DNA from: CBDFGK01 sp965247075
GTDB lineage: Bacteria; Pseudomonadota; Gammaproteobacteria; Pseudomonadales; Halieaceae
Assembly (NCBI GenBank): GCA_965247075.1
Contig: CBDFGK010000002.1
Coordinates: 806,001-870,000 of the forward strand
Length of the DNA: 64,000 nucleotides
Direction of reading: 5' to 3'
The translations under genes and the position numbers were made by a program. Shown here one piece after another: positions 27,473 to 37,800 of the stretch. The notes below the pieces were generated by a model, which was not told where the DNA came from, made no database searches, and saw nothing but the letters and a program-made list of their open reading frames with translations. How positions within the stretch are numbered: position 1 is the stretch's first letter; each line of letters begins with the position of its first letter.

Positions 27473-29542
27473 CTATTCGTTTGAATCCTTCCCAATGTTG
27501 ATATATGTAACCTCAAACGCCTTACAGGCACGCTGCTTCTGCATTCGGTTGGAAAGCTGAAAACTATCATTCATATCGTACTGCTGGAAAATATCCAGGC
27601 CTCGATCCAGTGATATCTTCCACCCTGTATCGGTCACTATATGGCGGGCGTGCTGAGATCCAGAGCTATCAAAGGAGTAGGCAAACTTAATGCCTACGCT
27701 GAACATTGAATTCCGTATTTGAGCGAAATAATTCCGCTGCTGTTCACCCTTGAATTCATCTTCAACCGTAACCAGGCTAACGACTATTTCATCATCCTCG
27801 GCTTTGCCTTTTACCATTGTTTCCAATAATTCCATTAAATTACGAGCCTGAAAGTACAATCGAATATAAGGGTCGGTAATAGTGATATGTTTCGCGTCCT
27901 TTAAATATGAGCCAAACAATCCGTCGTAACTTATACCCCGCTGGTTTTCCATGATAGTGATGTGGTGTTCTTCTAATTCTGGCTCAGGATCGGGCGTTGC
28001 CGCTGTCGTTTCTGGCGAAGCGGTACCAACTAACGATGCTGACTCATCGCCTTCTGACCCTCCGTCACCTACAGATTTATGGAAATAGTTGGGATATTCT
28101 TTTTCTTCCAGGGTTTCGATAGTGACCTTGCTTCCGGCGTTATCGACATAGCTAAAGTTGACATCGGCGTAGGTGGTATCGAGGCGGAAAAGTTGATCTT
28201 TAACGCGTTTTCGGCCCTCAATTGAAAACTTGAGTACCTCTTCAATTTCCTCTGGCGTTGCGCCATTTTGAGGGAAGAGTATTTTCATTAAGCCTGAAAA
28301 GGTTTTATTGATCGCATCTCTATCGCGGGTTGAGATATCACTTGATAGAGTGAAGTGTTCTTTGTAGCGATCTGAAAAATCCTGATTCCGTAGATGACGC
28401 AGTATCTCCGCCAAATAATCCACCACAAAACCATAACCGTCAGAGAACATCTCACCACGAATGATATCGACCTCCCAGCCAGGGATATAGTAGTGCAACC
28501 GATCCAGGAAAGCGGAGTCATAAAACTTATCTGGCAATGCATCAAACAAATCCGAATGTTTCAACATGTAGGGTACGCTGTGTTCGGTATTGCCTACAAA
28601 CACCATAGAGGCATCCGCCCCTAACGTTTCTACTCCGCGAGAAAATGACTTATTGGCCATGTAGTTTTTCATGATATCGACCAGGGCTTTATCGACCTTC
28701 TTTTTCTTTCCGGCGAACTCATCAAATGCCACGGTATCCCAGTAACCTACCAGGCCAATTTTACCGGAGGCATTATTTACAAAAAGTTTGGCAACACTGA
28801 CCTCACCACCTGAGAGCAAAATCCCATGCGGAGAAAATTCAGAATATATATGAGACTTACCCGTACCCTTAGGGCCAAGCTCCATCAGGTTATAATTGCG
28901 TTCACAAAAGGGAATCAGGCGTAATAACTGGGTCAGCTTGCTACGAGTGCCAAAGTATTCAGGATCAAACCCAATACTCTGCACCAGCACATCAATCCAT
29001 TCTTCCAAACTGAATTGCTTTCGTGCCTCAATATAGCTTTCATAATCAAAGTGCGACATCTGGATAGGTTTAAGCGTGCTCAATACCCAGGGGCTGGAAT
29101 CTTTGTCTTCTGTGTGCTCGTATTCAATATCTGCAATACACCAAACACCCCCCACCAATAGCTTGGGATGTTTTTTTATTGAGCCGGAATCAATGAGTAC
29201 CTTTTTGAGCCCTAAATTGGAAAACTCGGCCTCATAGACATCTCGTTTATCATTAAGGGCAACACTGACCTTATCGATAACTTTATGCCGCCCTTTTTCA
29301 CGAATTGTCGAGCGAATGAAACCCGCCTCATTGCGGTGAACATAGTGTTTGGCCAGTATTTCTTTCACGGTTTGAATACCGGTTTTTATGCTTTCTTCGT
29401 CATTGGTCGCGCAGTATTGACCGAGCAGGTATTCCAGAACATAAGAGGGAACGATGGCGTTACCCTTAACCGTTTTAACCAAATCCTTTCTTACCACTAA
29501 CCCTGCAAATACATCGCAGATTTTTTCATCAAGTGTTGTCAT
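27473..29542 (-). CDS. brxL: BREX protein BrxL with MIT_C-like C-terminus
   Basis: 689 aa. Residues 1-210 are the BrxL N-terminal region; the AAA+ core has Walker A GPKGTGKSHIY near 223 and Walker B VAFDEFAG near 271, then MKNYMANKSFSRG and FVGNTEHSVP. BrxL forms rings on DNA and is needed for BREX phage exclusion. After a Glu/Thr/Pro-rich linker (about 490-523), residues 535-685 read like the MITD1 C-terminal (PLD-fold) domain: ITITDPYIRLYFQARNL, HARHIVTDTGWKI, LDRGLDIFQ. The usual Lon-like C-terminal part is not seen. It is the last gene of the operon, 39 bases after pglZ. Confidence 0.88.
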   Translation of the reverse strand: MTTLDEKICDVFAGLVVRKDLVKTVKGNAIVPSYVLEYLLGQYCATNDEESIKTGIQTVKEILAKHYVHRNEAGFIRSTIREKGRHKVIDKVSVALNDKRDVYEAEFSNLGLKKVLIDSGSIKKHPKLLVGGVWCIADIEYEHTEDKDSSPWVLSTLKPIQMSHFDYESYIEARKQFSLEEWIDVLVQSIGFDPEYFGTRSKLTQLLRLIPFCERNYNLMELGPKGTGKSHIYSEFSPHGILLSGGEVSVAKLFVNNASGKIGLVGYWDTVAFDEFAGKKKKVDKALVDIMKNYMANKSFSRGVETLGADASMVFVGNTEHSVPYMLKHSDLFDALPDKFYDSAFLDRLHYYIPGWEVDIIRGEMFSDGYGFVVDYLAEILRHLRNQDFSDRYKEHFTLSSDISTRDRDAINKTFSGLMKILFPQNGATPEEIEEVLKFSIEGRKRVKDQLFRLDTTYADVNFSYVDNAGSKVTIETLEEKEYPNYFHKSVGDGGSEGDESASLVGTASPETTAATPDPEPELEEHHITIMENQRGISYDGLFGSYLKDAKHITITDPYIRLYFQARNLMELLETMVKGKAEDDEIVVSLVTVEDEFKGEQQRNYFAQIRNSMFSVGIKFAYSFDSSGSQHARHIVTDTGWKISLDRGLDIFQQYDMNDSFQLSNRMQKQRACKAFEVTYINIGKDSNE

Positions 29543-29581
29543 TCTGCTCTTGCCTCGTCATCAATCCTGTTAATAGCCCCG

Positions 29582-32125
29582 TTAGAAATCAAAGTCACTG
29601 GTAAAGGAGCGACGTATGGTATAGCTCAACGACTTGTAGTCTTTAAAATGGCTGGTACCGGTAACCGGCTCTTCCAGTCTCAACTCCACTTCCTGGCCAT
29701 TGGCTGCATCGGCATCCTGAGTAAGCACAAAGCGTAATTTCATTTCTCGTTCTCTTGGGTTCTCAGCTGTCAAATCCATCAGCACCTCGTGAACATCAGA
29801 GATCAACAATCCTTCTTTGGTGTACATACCCACCCGCAGTGTGCGAGCCTGCACTTTTTCTGTCACGGCTTCAGATTGATACAGGGTGACCGCCAACTGG
29901 CCGGAAGTAATAACGCTAGAGCCTCCACGTAAAATGTCAACACCCACAGAACGGGTGTCACTCTGTCGCTTCTTGTTGATCTTGATAACAGGCACCACAA
30001 CCTCTTGCAGACTGGCCCCACCATGTACAAACCGGCTACCGGAGCCTTGCAGGCGCAGGCGCTGAATACCCTTGGGAATCAACGCACCCACATCACCAGC
30101 CAGACCCAGCTGATCGGCATCGAAGGCCTTAAAACCATCACCAGCGGCCAGGTCATTGCCCAGAAGAAAGCGCCTATCCCGGTAAAGCACATCACCACTG
30201 ACATCACTCGACAGAAAGTCACTGTCTTCAATGGGACGATTCTGATAAATAAAACCATGGTCTGCCGTAATCAGGATATTATTGGCATTGGCATTAGCCA
30301 GTTTTTTTATCAGACGCAGCAGGTCATCAAAGGTTCTTTCTGTCGCTTCAAAGGCCTCACCCTCAGACTGCATTTTGTCGCCGGTATGATCGATACGGTT
30401 GTGATACAAATAAATCACATCATTGGCTTTTAATAGCTCGCGGCTTTCGGCAATGGTCATCTCCATTACATCTTTGGCCAACACCGCTGTAGCACGCTCA
30501 TTAACAGCCTGTTTAAGCCACTTGTCCCGGTTCTGGGTGCCCTGGGTAGACTGCTCACCGTAATAAACGGTTCCTGTCTTGTCATCTGCTAACCCCAACG
30601 AATCATCATTAGCTCCGGTGGGCAAAAGGGATGCCATACCCAACTGGGTGTAACTGGGCAAAGACGACAGCACTAATTCCAAATCGGCCTGGTAACGATC
30701 TTCCTGGCGAATCCGACCCTGCATTTCTTCACCCGCCTCAAAGCGGAAGGCATCAGAGATGATGACGCAGATCTTCTTATTGTCATCTGTATAGCGTTTA
30801 ACCCATTTACTGTAGAAATTACGTTGCTTAGGAACGTCGGGGATAAGCCACTTATCCATCGCATCCACATGGCGCTGCCACTCGTTGTTCAGTGGCAACA
30901 GGAAACGGTTGGTATAGAGATTCTCAACCTGCTCGGTGAGCGAGTTGAGCAGCGATGTTTGACCAGACACTTTTAACGCATAAATATACTGGCGGTAGAG
31001 CTGGTCCAGCTTGTACCAATGGCGGACATACCCCTGTACAGCCTCAGTGGCAGTCGGCATAGATAATTGAAGCACCTCCAACTGGGCAAAAAACTGGCTC
31101 GCTACATCAATGGCATCATAGCAATGCTTAAATTCCTCATACCAATGCCCCATCCGGCGCTGGCGACACCATAAGGTAATATCGCCGGGTGATGCCGTAC
31201 GCGCTTCTACTGCTTTAACCAAACCGCTGATAACACGCTGGTCGATCAGACGAAAGTAATCCACCTCAATCAGATCCTTCACTTCTCGTTTGTTAAGGTC
31301 AGCTTCAATATTGAGAATATCAGCCGATTCCGCCGATAGGGTTTCAAAGGCTTGCTGATGGGCGCGGCTATCCTTCCAGCGTTTTATAAACACCAAGGCA
31401 TCACCACCAACACCAGAGGCCACCGAGTTGCTGCTGGAACCCACCAGATATTGAGCATCAACACCGAGGTGATAACAGGTTTTGAACAATTCAATTACAA
31501 AGTCTTTTAGACTGGGTGATTCAGCTTGATATCCATAATGACGCGCTATCAACTGCCAGAAGAAATCGGCTAACTGGCAGCGCACTATAAGTTTATACGC
31601 TGTATTTTTGCCCCTGGACTCTTCGGCTAACAGTTGTTCCAGCACGTTGTCGATACGCGCATCCGCACCGGCACATACAGCCAGCATCTTCAAGCGTACT
31701 GCACTGAGTGTGTCGTCAGTCTTCAGGTGCTTTTTTAGGGATTCCTTACGTTTGGCACTTTCAAAAAAGGCACTGTGGTTTTCAACGATAGAGATAAATT
31801 CGTTAGGCAATTCCAGCTCACTGAGCCAAATCGCAGATTGATCCGTACGAAATTCCGTATTCGCCAACTGAACATCCAACAACCAGTTTTTAGAAGATTC
31901 CGGCTCTGGACCTTCCTTGTACAACAAAAAATTCTGCTTAGGCTCTTCGCGCAGAAGGCGATGCTTAAGCATGAACTCATTGTTATTGATTTCACACTTT
32001 TCCACACCTGTCATTTCGAGGGTTTCAAAATCAAATCGCAGCTCTTCTTTGGTGTCATACCAAAAAACAATGCGGTGTTTTTCAAATAGACGGCTAAGTG
32101 CCTGTTTAATACGATTTTCGGTCAT
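29582..32125 (-). CDS. pglZ: BREX phosphatase-like protein PglZ
   Basis: 847 aa, normal for BREX type 1 PglZ. The alkaline-phosphatase-fold core shows VIISDAFRFEAGEEM near 453, HNRIDHTGD near 575 and LITADHGFIYQ near 617, the metal-binding Asp/His set. PglZ is essential for BREX methylation and defence; its chemical target is not settled. ATG 32125 overlaps the stop of the AlbA_2-like gene (ATGA), showing tight coupling. The residues needed for metal binding look intact. Confidence 0.93.
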   Translation of the reverse strand: MTENRIKQALSRLFEKHRIVFWYDTKEELRFDFETLEMTGVEKCEINNNEFMLKHRLLREEPKQNFLLYKEGPEPESSKNWLLDVQLANTEFRTDQSAIWLSELELPNEFISIVENHSAFFESAKRKESLKKHLKTDDTLSAVRLKMLAVCAGADARIDNVLEQLLAEESRGKNTAYKLIVRCQLADFFWQLIARHYGYQAESPSLKDFVIELFKTCYHLGVDAQYLVGSSSNSVASGVGGDALVFIKRWKDSRAHQQAFETLSAESADILNIEADLNKREVKDLIEVDYFRLIDQRVISGLVKAVEARTASPGDITLWCRQRRMGHWYEEFKHCYDAIDVASQFFAQLEVLQLSMPTATEAVQGYVRHWYKLDQLYRQYIYALKVSGQTSLLNSLTEQVENLYTNRFLLPLNNEWQRHVDAMDKWLIPDVPKQRNFYSKWVKRYTDDNKKICVIISDAFRFEAGEEMQGRIRQEDRYQADLELVLSSLPSYTQLGMASLLPTGANDDSLGLADDKTGTVYYGEQSTQGTQNRDKWLKQAVNERATAVLAKDVMEMTIAESRELLKANDVIYLYHNRIDHTGDKMQSEGEAFEATERTFDDLLRLIKKLANANANNILITADHGFIYQNRPIEDSDFLSSDVSGDVLYRDRRFLLGNDLAAGDGFKAFDADQLGLAGDVGALIPKGIQRLRLQGSGSRFVHGGASLQEVVVPVIKINKKRQSDTRSVGVDILRGGSSVITSGQLAVTLYQSEAVTEKVQARTLRVGMYTKEGLLISDVHEVLMDLTAENPREREMKLRFVLTQDADAANGQEVELRLEEPVTGTSHFKDYKSLSYTIRRSFTSDFDF

Positions 32126-33255
32126 TTTTTCACCAAGCTGTACTTCTGCAATCGGCTAGTGGGCTTATCAGGAATGGTGTATTCAATAAATCCATTATCC
32201 AGCAATTCTTTAATGGCCCGCTTAAACGCCCCGGTCTTTGTCTCCAGGCTCAGCAGACTCCGCAGTTCGGTTGCAGAGAGCGGTGCATCTGATAGTGCAT
32301 ATAAAATTTGTTCTGACTGGGCCCCTGACTGGGCCCCTGACTGGGCCCTCTCTTGTGGTGGAAGATTTTTGGGTACTTTTCTTGATTGCTCTGCGGTCAA
32401 TGGAAGCACATCAGCAAGGTAAATGGTAAAGCGCAGTCGCATGCCCATTTCTTCTATATCAGGTTCTGGCAACTTCTGTTCCTCTACCTCTCTAAATATG
32501 CCAGGAATGCCACTACCCCACTGTTCGATCATATCAAGTTCGCGAAATGCTCTGGCGATAACCGGGTTACGTATTTGCGAAACACCCCGCTTCATATCGT
32601 CAATGGTCATACCCGGCAACAAGATACCCGGACTTTCAACTTCTATTCTGTTGTCATAAAAAGCGATTCTGATCGGTGTCCCCCTATGCGAATAATCACA
32701 GTGCACCAAGGCATTGATAACCACCTCACGCAGGATATTAAGCGGGATGCTCCAGATGTCTTTACGGCGTATTTCAGAAAAATCGGCCCCGCGCATTGCG
32801 TGCTTCTTTAAAAACAGCATAATGCTGTCAGCCATCTGCGGTAATGGCTCATACAACTCAATATGATCGAAAATATCCGTTTTGCTATCGCCAATAAAGC
32901 GACCACATTGGACCCAGGCATCGGGGAAATATAGCTCTCGATCTTTACCAAATAGGAGCATGCCACCCTGTGTGGGTATCAGCCTGCCCTGCTCTTTGGT
33001 GATAACCCTTAATGTCAGCAGTGTTTTTTCATCCAGCCTGCGTTTATCGCCAAACATTTGCTGGGCGGCCTTAATATCCAGATCATCCAATGTCAAATCA
33101 GGCATAGGTAAGGCGTCATAAGCGATCCCAGCCACACCACGCTGTAATTCCGATATTAACTGTGGGTCTGCCTGACGGTTGGTTGAACCCAAACGAACAG
33201 TTACACCGTTTTCTGCGCCTAAAGATTTGGGTCTTCCCCAATCGTAGTGGGCCAT
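32122..33255 (-). pseudogene. AlbA_2/ATPase-type gene, 3' part (after ISL3 insertion)
   Basis: Carries the C-terminal part of a Schlafen/AlbA_2 ATP-binding, helix-turn-helix protein. The GHKL-like segment is visible (REVVINALVHCDYSHRG near 190, then GMTIDDMKRGVSQIRNPVIA, AFRELDMIEQWGSGIPGI). A short linker with GAQSGAQSGAQS and a C-terminal winged helix follow. Its N-terminal part lies across the ISL3 element at 34531-34862; removing the element and one target copy restores one in-frame gene of about 476 aa. The ATG at 33255 comes from inside the element and could allow a shorter product. Confidence 0.8.
32314..32348. repeat. 12-bp tandem repeat (about 2.9 units)
   Basis: Unit TGACTGGGCCCC repeated almost three times inside the AlbA_2-like gene, coding a GAQS linker on the - strand. 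Because the unit is a multiple of three, slippage changes linker length without breaking the frame. Confidence 0.85.
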
Positions 33256-34530
33256 TCAGGCCCTGATTCCTTCCGGATAGAGCTGTAATCCGCCCAGGTG
33301 GAAGTAAATTGCATTACGGAATCGCTCCCTGTTTCTGAAACCCCGAGCACGGCTCTTCAGCGTTTTGATACGACTGTTCATACTTTCAGCGTGACTGTTG
33401 TCGACCTTACGAATCACCGCATTGAGAATACCCCAAAGGTGATTCCGCAGGGTTTTTGACGTCGTTTGCATTGGTTTGAGCCGGCTACGGGCCATCCAGT
33501 TGATCAGGCGTTTCCAGCCCTTCTCAGCCCAGGTGCGACTCCGATAGTCCCAAAGGCGGGAGGCTGGATCCTTGATAGCCCACGCCCTGGCGGTCTTCAG
33601 GGAAGATTGTCGTAGTTCGCTGAAACTGCGCTGCTGGTGCCGGCTCAGGTTGCTCCGGTTACGCAGCCAGTGGTATTTACTACCCTTCATCCGCTCATCG
33701 CCCTGCTTGATCAACTGCCGATGTTCCTGTCGGCGCACCTGATCCACAGCCTTGCCCATGTATTGCGCAACGTGGAAACGGTCAAAGGCGATCTTGCTAT
33801 CCGCATCAGGCAGCGCCTCTCGAGTTGCCCTGATATAGGCCGGCCACATATCCATGCACACGCTCTCGATACCCTTTTTCTGGTCCTCAGACAGCAGGTC
33901 GTAAAATTCAGCCAGGCTATCGGTCTCCCGATTTTCGGCAACATGCAGCACTACCGACTGCTCCTGATCCGTCACCACCGTGACATAGTCATGGCCCTTG
34001 CGGTAAGAGGTTTCATCCACACTGATTTGCCTGGGTGACAGCGCCTCCCGATGCGACAGACCACGTTTCACTGCGCGCTGCATGATGCCATCCACGGCAT
34101 TCCAACTCAGTCTTAGGTGTTCTGACACCGCACTGGTTGAAGCGTCTTTCAGCCAGTCAATGACCAGCGCCTCAAACAACGCTGTAAATCCGCTGCCAGG
34201 CTCTGCCCAGGGAACCTGCACCGTAACCACGCCGTGCTCTGAACACTCCACCCGGGGCACTTCAGCCATCAGCAAGGTCTTGAGTTGACAGGTGTCAAGA
34301 TGGCGCCAGTGCCTCGGCCGCTTGTCGTAACCGGAGCAGGCTTTGCCACACTTGGGACACGTCAATTTACCGCTCCCACGATCTACGGTGACTTTCACTT
34401 CACCGTCCGCGAGTGAAACCTGCACATCGGTCACCTGCCACGGCTTCCCGATACCCAATATCTGGCTGTATAGCTGTGTATCTTTCATGGGGCATCAGGC
34501 TAAACTACCCACTCGATTTGGGGAAGACCC
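33229..34530 (-). mobile_element. ISL3-family insertion sequence with 8-bp target duplication
   Basis: 1302 bp. Terminal inverted repeats start GGGTCTTCCCC on both ends, and an exact direct repeat AAAGATTT flanks it (33221-33228 and 34531-34538), the 8-bp duplication typical of ISL3. It contains one intact transposase. It sits inside the BREX operon in the same direction as the host genes, so downstream pglZ and brxL may be affected. Confidence 0.95.
33256..34488 (-). CDS. ISL3-family transposase
   Basis: 410 aa, full length. Residues 40-65 form the zinc-ribbon-like N-terminus (LTCPKCGKACSGYDKRPRHW). The DDE domain includes ISVDETSYRKGHDYVTVVTD near 160, SVCMDMWPAYI near 213, and the final E in SHAESMNSRIK near 366. 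Intact. Confidence 0.95.
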   Translation of the reverse strand: MKDTQLYSQILGIGKPWQVTDVQVSLADGEVKVTVDRGSGKLTCPKCGKACSGYDKRPRHWRHLDTCQLKTLLMAEVPRVECSEHGVVTVQVPWAEPGSGFTALFEALVIDWLKDASTSAVSEHLRLSWNAVDGIMQRAVKRGLSHREALSPRQISVDETSYRKGHDYVTVVTDQEQSVVLHVAENRETDSLAEFYDLLSEDQKKGIESVCMDMWPAYIRATREALPDADSKIAFDRFHVAQYMGKAVDQVRRQEHRQLIKQGDERMKGSKYHWLRNRSNLSRHQQRSFSELRQSSLKTARAWAIKDPASRLWDYRSRTWAEKGWKRLINWMARSRLKPMQTTSKTLRNHLWGILNAVIRKVDNSHAESMNSRIKTLKSRARGFRNRERFRNAIYFHLGGLQLYPEGIRA

Positions 34531-34862
34531 AAAGATTTAAGGTGATGCGGACGAATCCCGCTTAGAAAAACTTCAACGATCAACAGTGTTTTACCCTCAA
34601 CCGTTGTCATCTCGATATTGGGCACCAAACGAGGAGCGATACAATCGGCAATAAGGTTTGCCAGCTTTTCTTCTTCATCCAGTGGCTGATCTACACCCAC
34701 AATATTACTATTATCATCGATACCAATAACCAGACAACCACCTGCTGTATTAGCAAAACTAACCAGTGTTTTAAGCAAAGGCTTAGGTGAAGAGAGATCG
34801 CGCTTAAACTCCAGAGTTTTACCCTCTGGTAAGTGGATTACCTCGTTGATCGGTCGGGTCAT
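34500..34862 (-). pseudogene. AlbA_2/ATPase-type gene, 5' part (before ISL3 insertion)
   Basis: About 111 native residues of the AlbA_2 (Schlafen-type) domain: EGKTLEFKRDLSS, LVSFANTAGGCLVIGIDD and IAPRLVPNIEM are the usual markers. After HHLKSL the frame enters the ISL3 end and stops at 34500. ATG 34862 overlaps the stop of pglX (ATGA). The intact gene would be a DNA/RNA- or nucleotide-binding regulator-like protein carried between pglX and pglZ, a site where other BREX loci carry extra defence genes. Confidence 0.8.
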
Positions 34863-37800
34863 GATGATAAACCTGTTACTTTTTTTAAGGCTTTGCCAAA
34901 TAGCGGGTAGTTGTATTTTACCCCGTCATCAAGATCAATCTCGATTTTCTGTGTCGCCAGCGGGTAAAGAATATCGTGCTCATACTCACCAACTTCATCC
35001 AGTACTTTGTTGATTTTCTCGATGGTTTTGATAGCTTGAGTTTTTTCTTTTTGGCTGGCGGAGGCGCTGATTTCTACCTGCTCAAAACTCTGCTTTCGGG
35101 CAGTCAATTTGGTGCGGAATTCCCGCAGGTAATCGTTGAGTATCACACTCACGGTATCCGAGCGGTAGCGGTGCATGTAGATCAACGCATTAAACGAGCC
35201 TTTGGGACTGGAGAATAGCCAGTAAATGGGGCGTTTTTTGTAGCGTTTGATATGGTCAGTATAAAAGTCTTTCAGGAAGAACTTTTTAATATTTTTGCCA
35301 ATAGCTTCTTCAATAAAGGCCAGGTTTTCCGTGTAATGCTCTTCACCAAAAGTAACTTTTAGGAAGTGCTTAAAGCGTTCACTGATGTCATCTTCAAACC
35401 AATCGCCTTCGAAATCGATGAGGGGGATGACGTTATCATCATCTGGCTCGAAGGATGGATTGGGTACTTGCTTGAGATAGTCTTCTAATGTGTCGCCTTG
35501 GTTGGCAAGGATTAGACCTTCTTTCTCCAGCGAGTAACGACCAAACGTGCAACCTACTGCATAGGAGATAAACTCGCGCAGTGTGTCGGCAAGCAACAGA
35601 GTTTCTAGCCCTTCTTTGCTTTTATCGCCACCATAGCGGTAGCGCGGATTGCAGGTTAAAGTAATTTCTCCAAGAGGCACATCGGGTGTAAGGTCATCTT
35701 GCAAGCCATAGTCATCGATAAAGACCATGTTATTCTCTTCCTCCAACCGCTGCATCTCCAGCGTCATCTCATGCCAGTGGGAGCGGAGATTCTGGTAGGT
35801 AGATTTTAGGATTGGCTGGTAGTAATCTGGCTGCAATAGCGGCAGCATGGTGAATTTCCAAGAGGTTTCGCAGGAATCCCAATCGCTACGTGACAAGTCT
35901 ACACATTTATTAACAATATCAACATTCTCAAACTGATATTTTTCCAAAATAGGAACTTGCTTGATTCCAACCATGCTGTAATCGAGAGTAGGACATAGCA
36001 CGTCCAAAAAGACTTTTGCTGTTTTTGAGTTGAGCAACCCTGAATAGGATGTGAGATACTTCTGGTCCCCAAAAATACAGGAACCCTTGGTGTCAAACAA
36101 AAACCCTGCGTCACTCATCCGACAACCAAAATCCCCGCTTGATAAGGCAGAATAAGTTATGCTTGGAAGACAATAGTATTCTCGGCTTTTTAGTCGAACA
36201 TGCGTTCCCTGCGGCAAGGTTGAAGTAAAGTCCTTCATCTCCTCGCCATCATTCTCCCAGTTCACAATGATTTCATTATTTCCATACCACTTTCTAAACG
36301 ATCCACCTTTGTTATAAGGGTACCATTTGCAATTTGAGTTTTTCAGATCTTCAGGAGAAGAACATGAGAAATCTACTTTCGAAAAACTAGCTTCATGCCA
36401 TAGACGTAAAAATCTCTCGTTATCAGAAGTTGCAATGCCTTGTTTGAAAGTAAGAATGTTGCCAATTGCCTTACCAGAGAACGCATTTGTCGCCGTTTCA
36501 CCCAGCCAATATGCAATTGAGCTTCCTGGTATCTTATTAAGGTCAGAACTAGATGCACAGTAGCACCAGCCACAATTAGGATTCTTGATCGCCTCACGGA
36601 TAGCAGTGGCCTTTTCGGCTTCAGATTTGCCTTGGACGAGCCTGAGGTAACTTCCCTGTGATTCAGGATGATTTGCCTTTTCCAAAACAAATGCCGTCGT
36701 TGAGACTACTTCTCCACCAATGCTATCAAAGGCTCTTGAACCAAGGTGAGCCATTGTCAGGATAGTGTCTTGACGAAGGATTTTGCGTCGAAGACCTTCG
36801 AAGGTAGACAAAAACAACCAGCTTTGCATCGTGATCATCGCGACCAAACCATTGATACATGCGAGGTCAAGGTTGCGTTCAATAAACATCGCGTAAAGAT
36901 CAGTCTTGCTATCTGGATAGTTACCCTTTGTCCACGCCCCTAAGCGCCCATTCATACCTTTACCTCCCATATACGGCGGATTAGCAATCACCACATGATA
37001 TTTGGGGTTAAGGTAGTCAGACTGTTGAAGGACTTTAATCACGCCCTTGTGGGTTTCAGCCAAAAACAATTGACCCGAGACATCCTTGGACTGCAGAGTG
37101 GCCAATACATCACCTATATTGATGAGGCTCGGGCGAATCAAAGAACCAAAGTTATCGGCCTCCTCGAATTCTTTCAGAGTAGCTCTTAAGTCCTGGGTAA
37201 AAAGGTCTCCACCCACAAATTCTATATAACGATCCAACTCGTCATCAGAAAACTGAATTTTCTCTAGCCTGCAGATATTGAGTTCGATAGGGTTTTTGAA
37301 AAACCGGCGTCGGTTATTGGTATCGTCGAAGGGGTTTCCCTTTATAGCTTTCATACTAAGAGCAAAGGCTGCTAACTCTGATGCCCTTTCATCGATTTCT
37401 ATGCCGTAGAGGTTATTTGATAATATTTTTTTCGGGATGTCTGCGTCTTCGTAGCCTGCATCCTGGTAAATGGCATATAGCAGGTCATAAGCATAAGTGA
37501 GCATATGGCCAGAGCCACAGGCCGGATCACAGATTTTAAGTTCTTCAGGGCTGCCAATCTTCAGAAAATCTATCTCTGCCTCGGCTGGCTTGATGTAATA
37601 TTCCATCCGCTCAACAATTTTTGAGCTGGGGTTATTCAGCATCCATAAGCAACCCAGTGAATTTTCTACCAGATATCTTACGATCCAGTGGGGAGTGAAT
37701 AACTGAGTAGCAGCCGGTATATTCTTTGGAGTGATTTTCTTGTTCTTTTTCAGTCCATCAAAAACTTCATCTTTCTTCTCGGAGATGTAAAACTGATATA

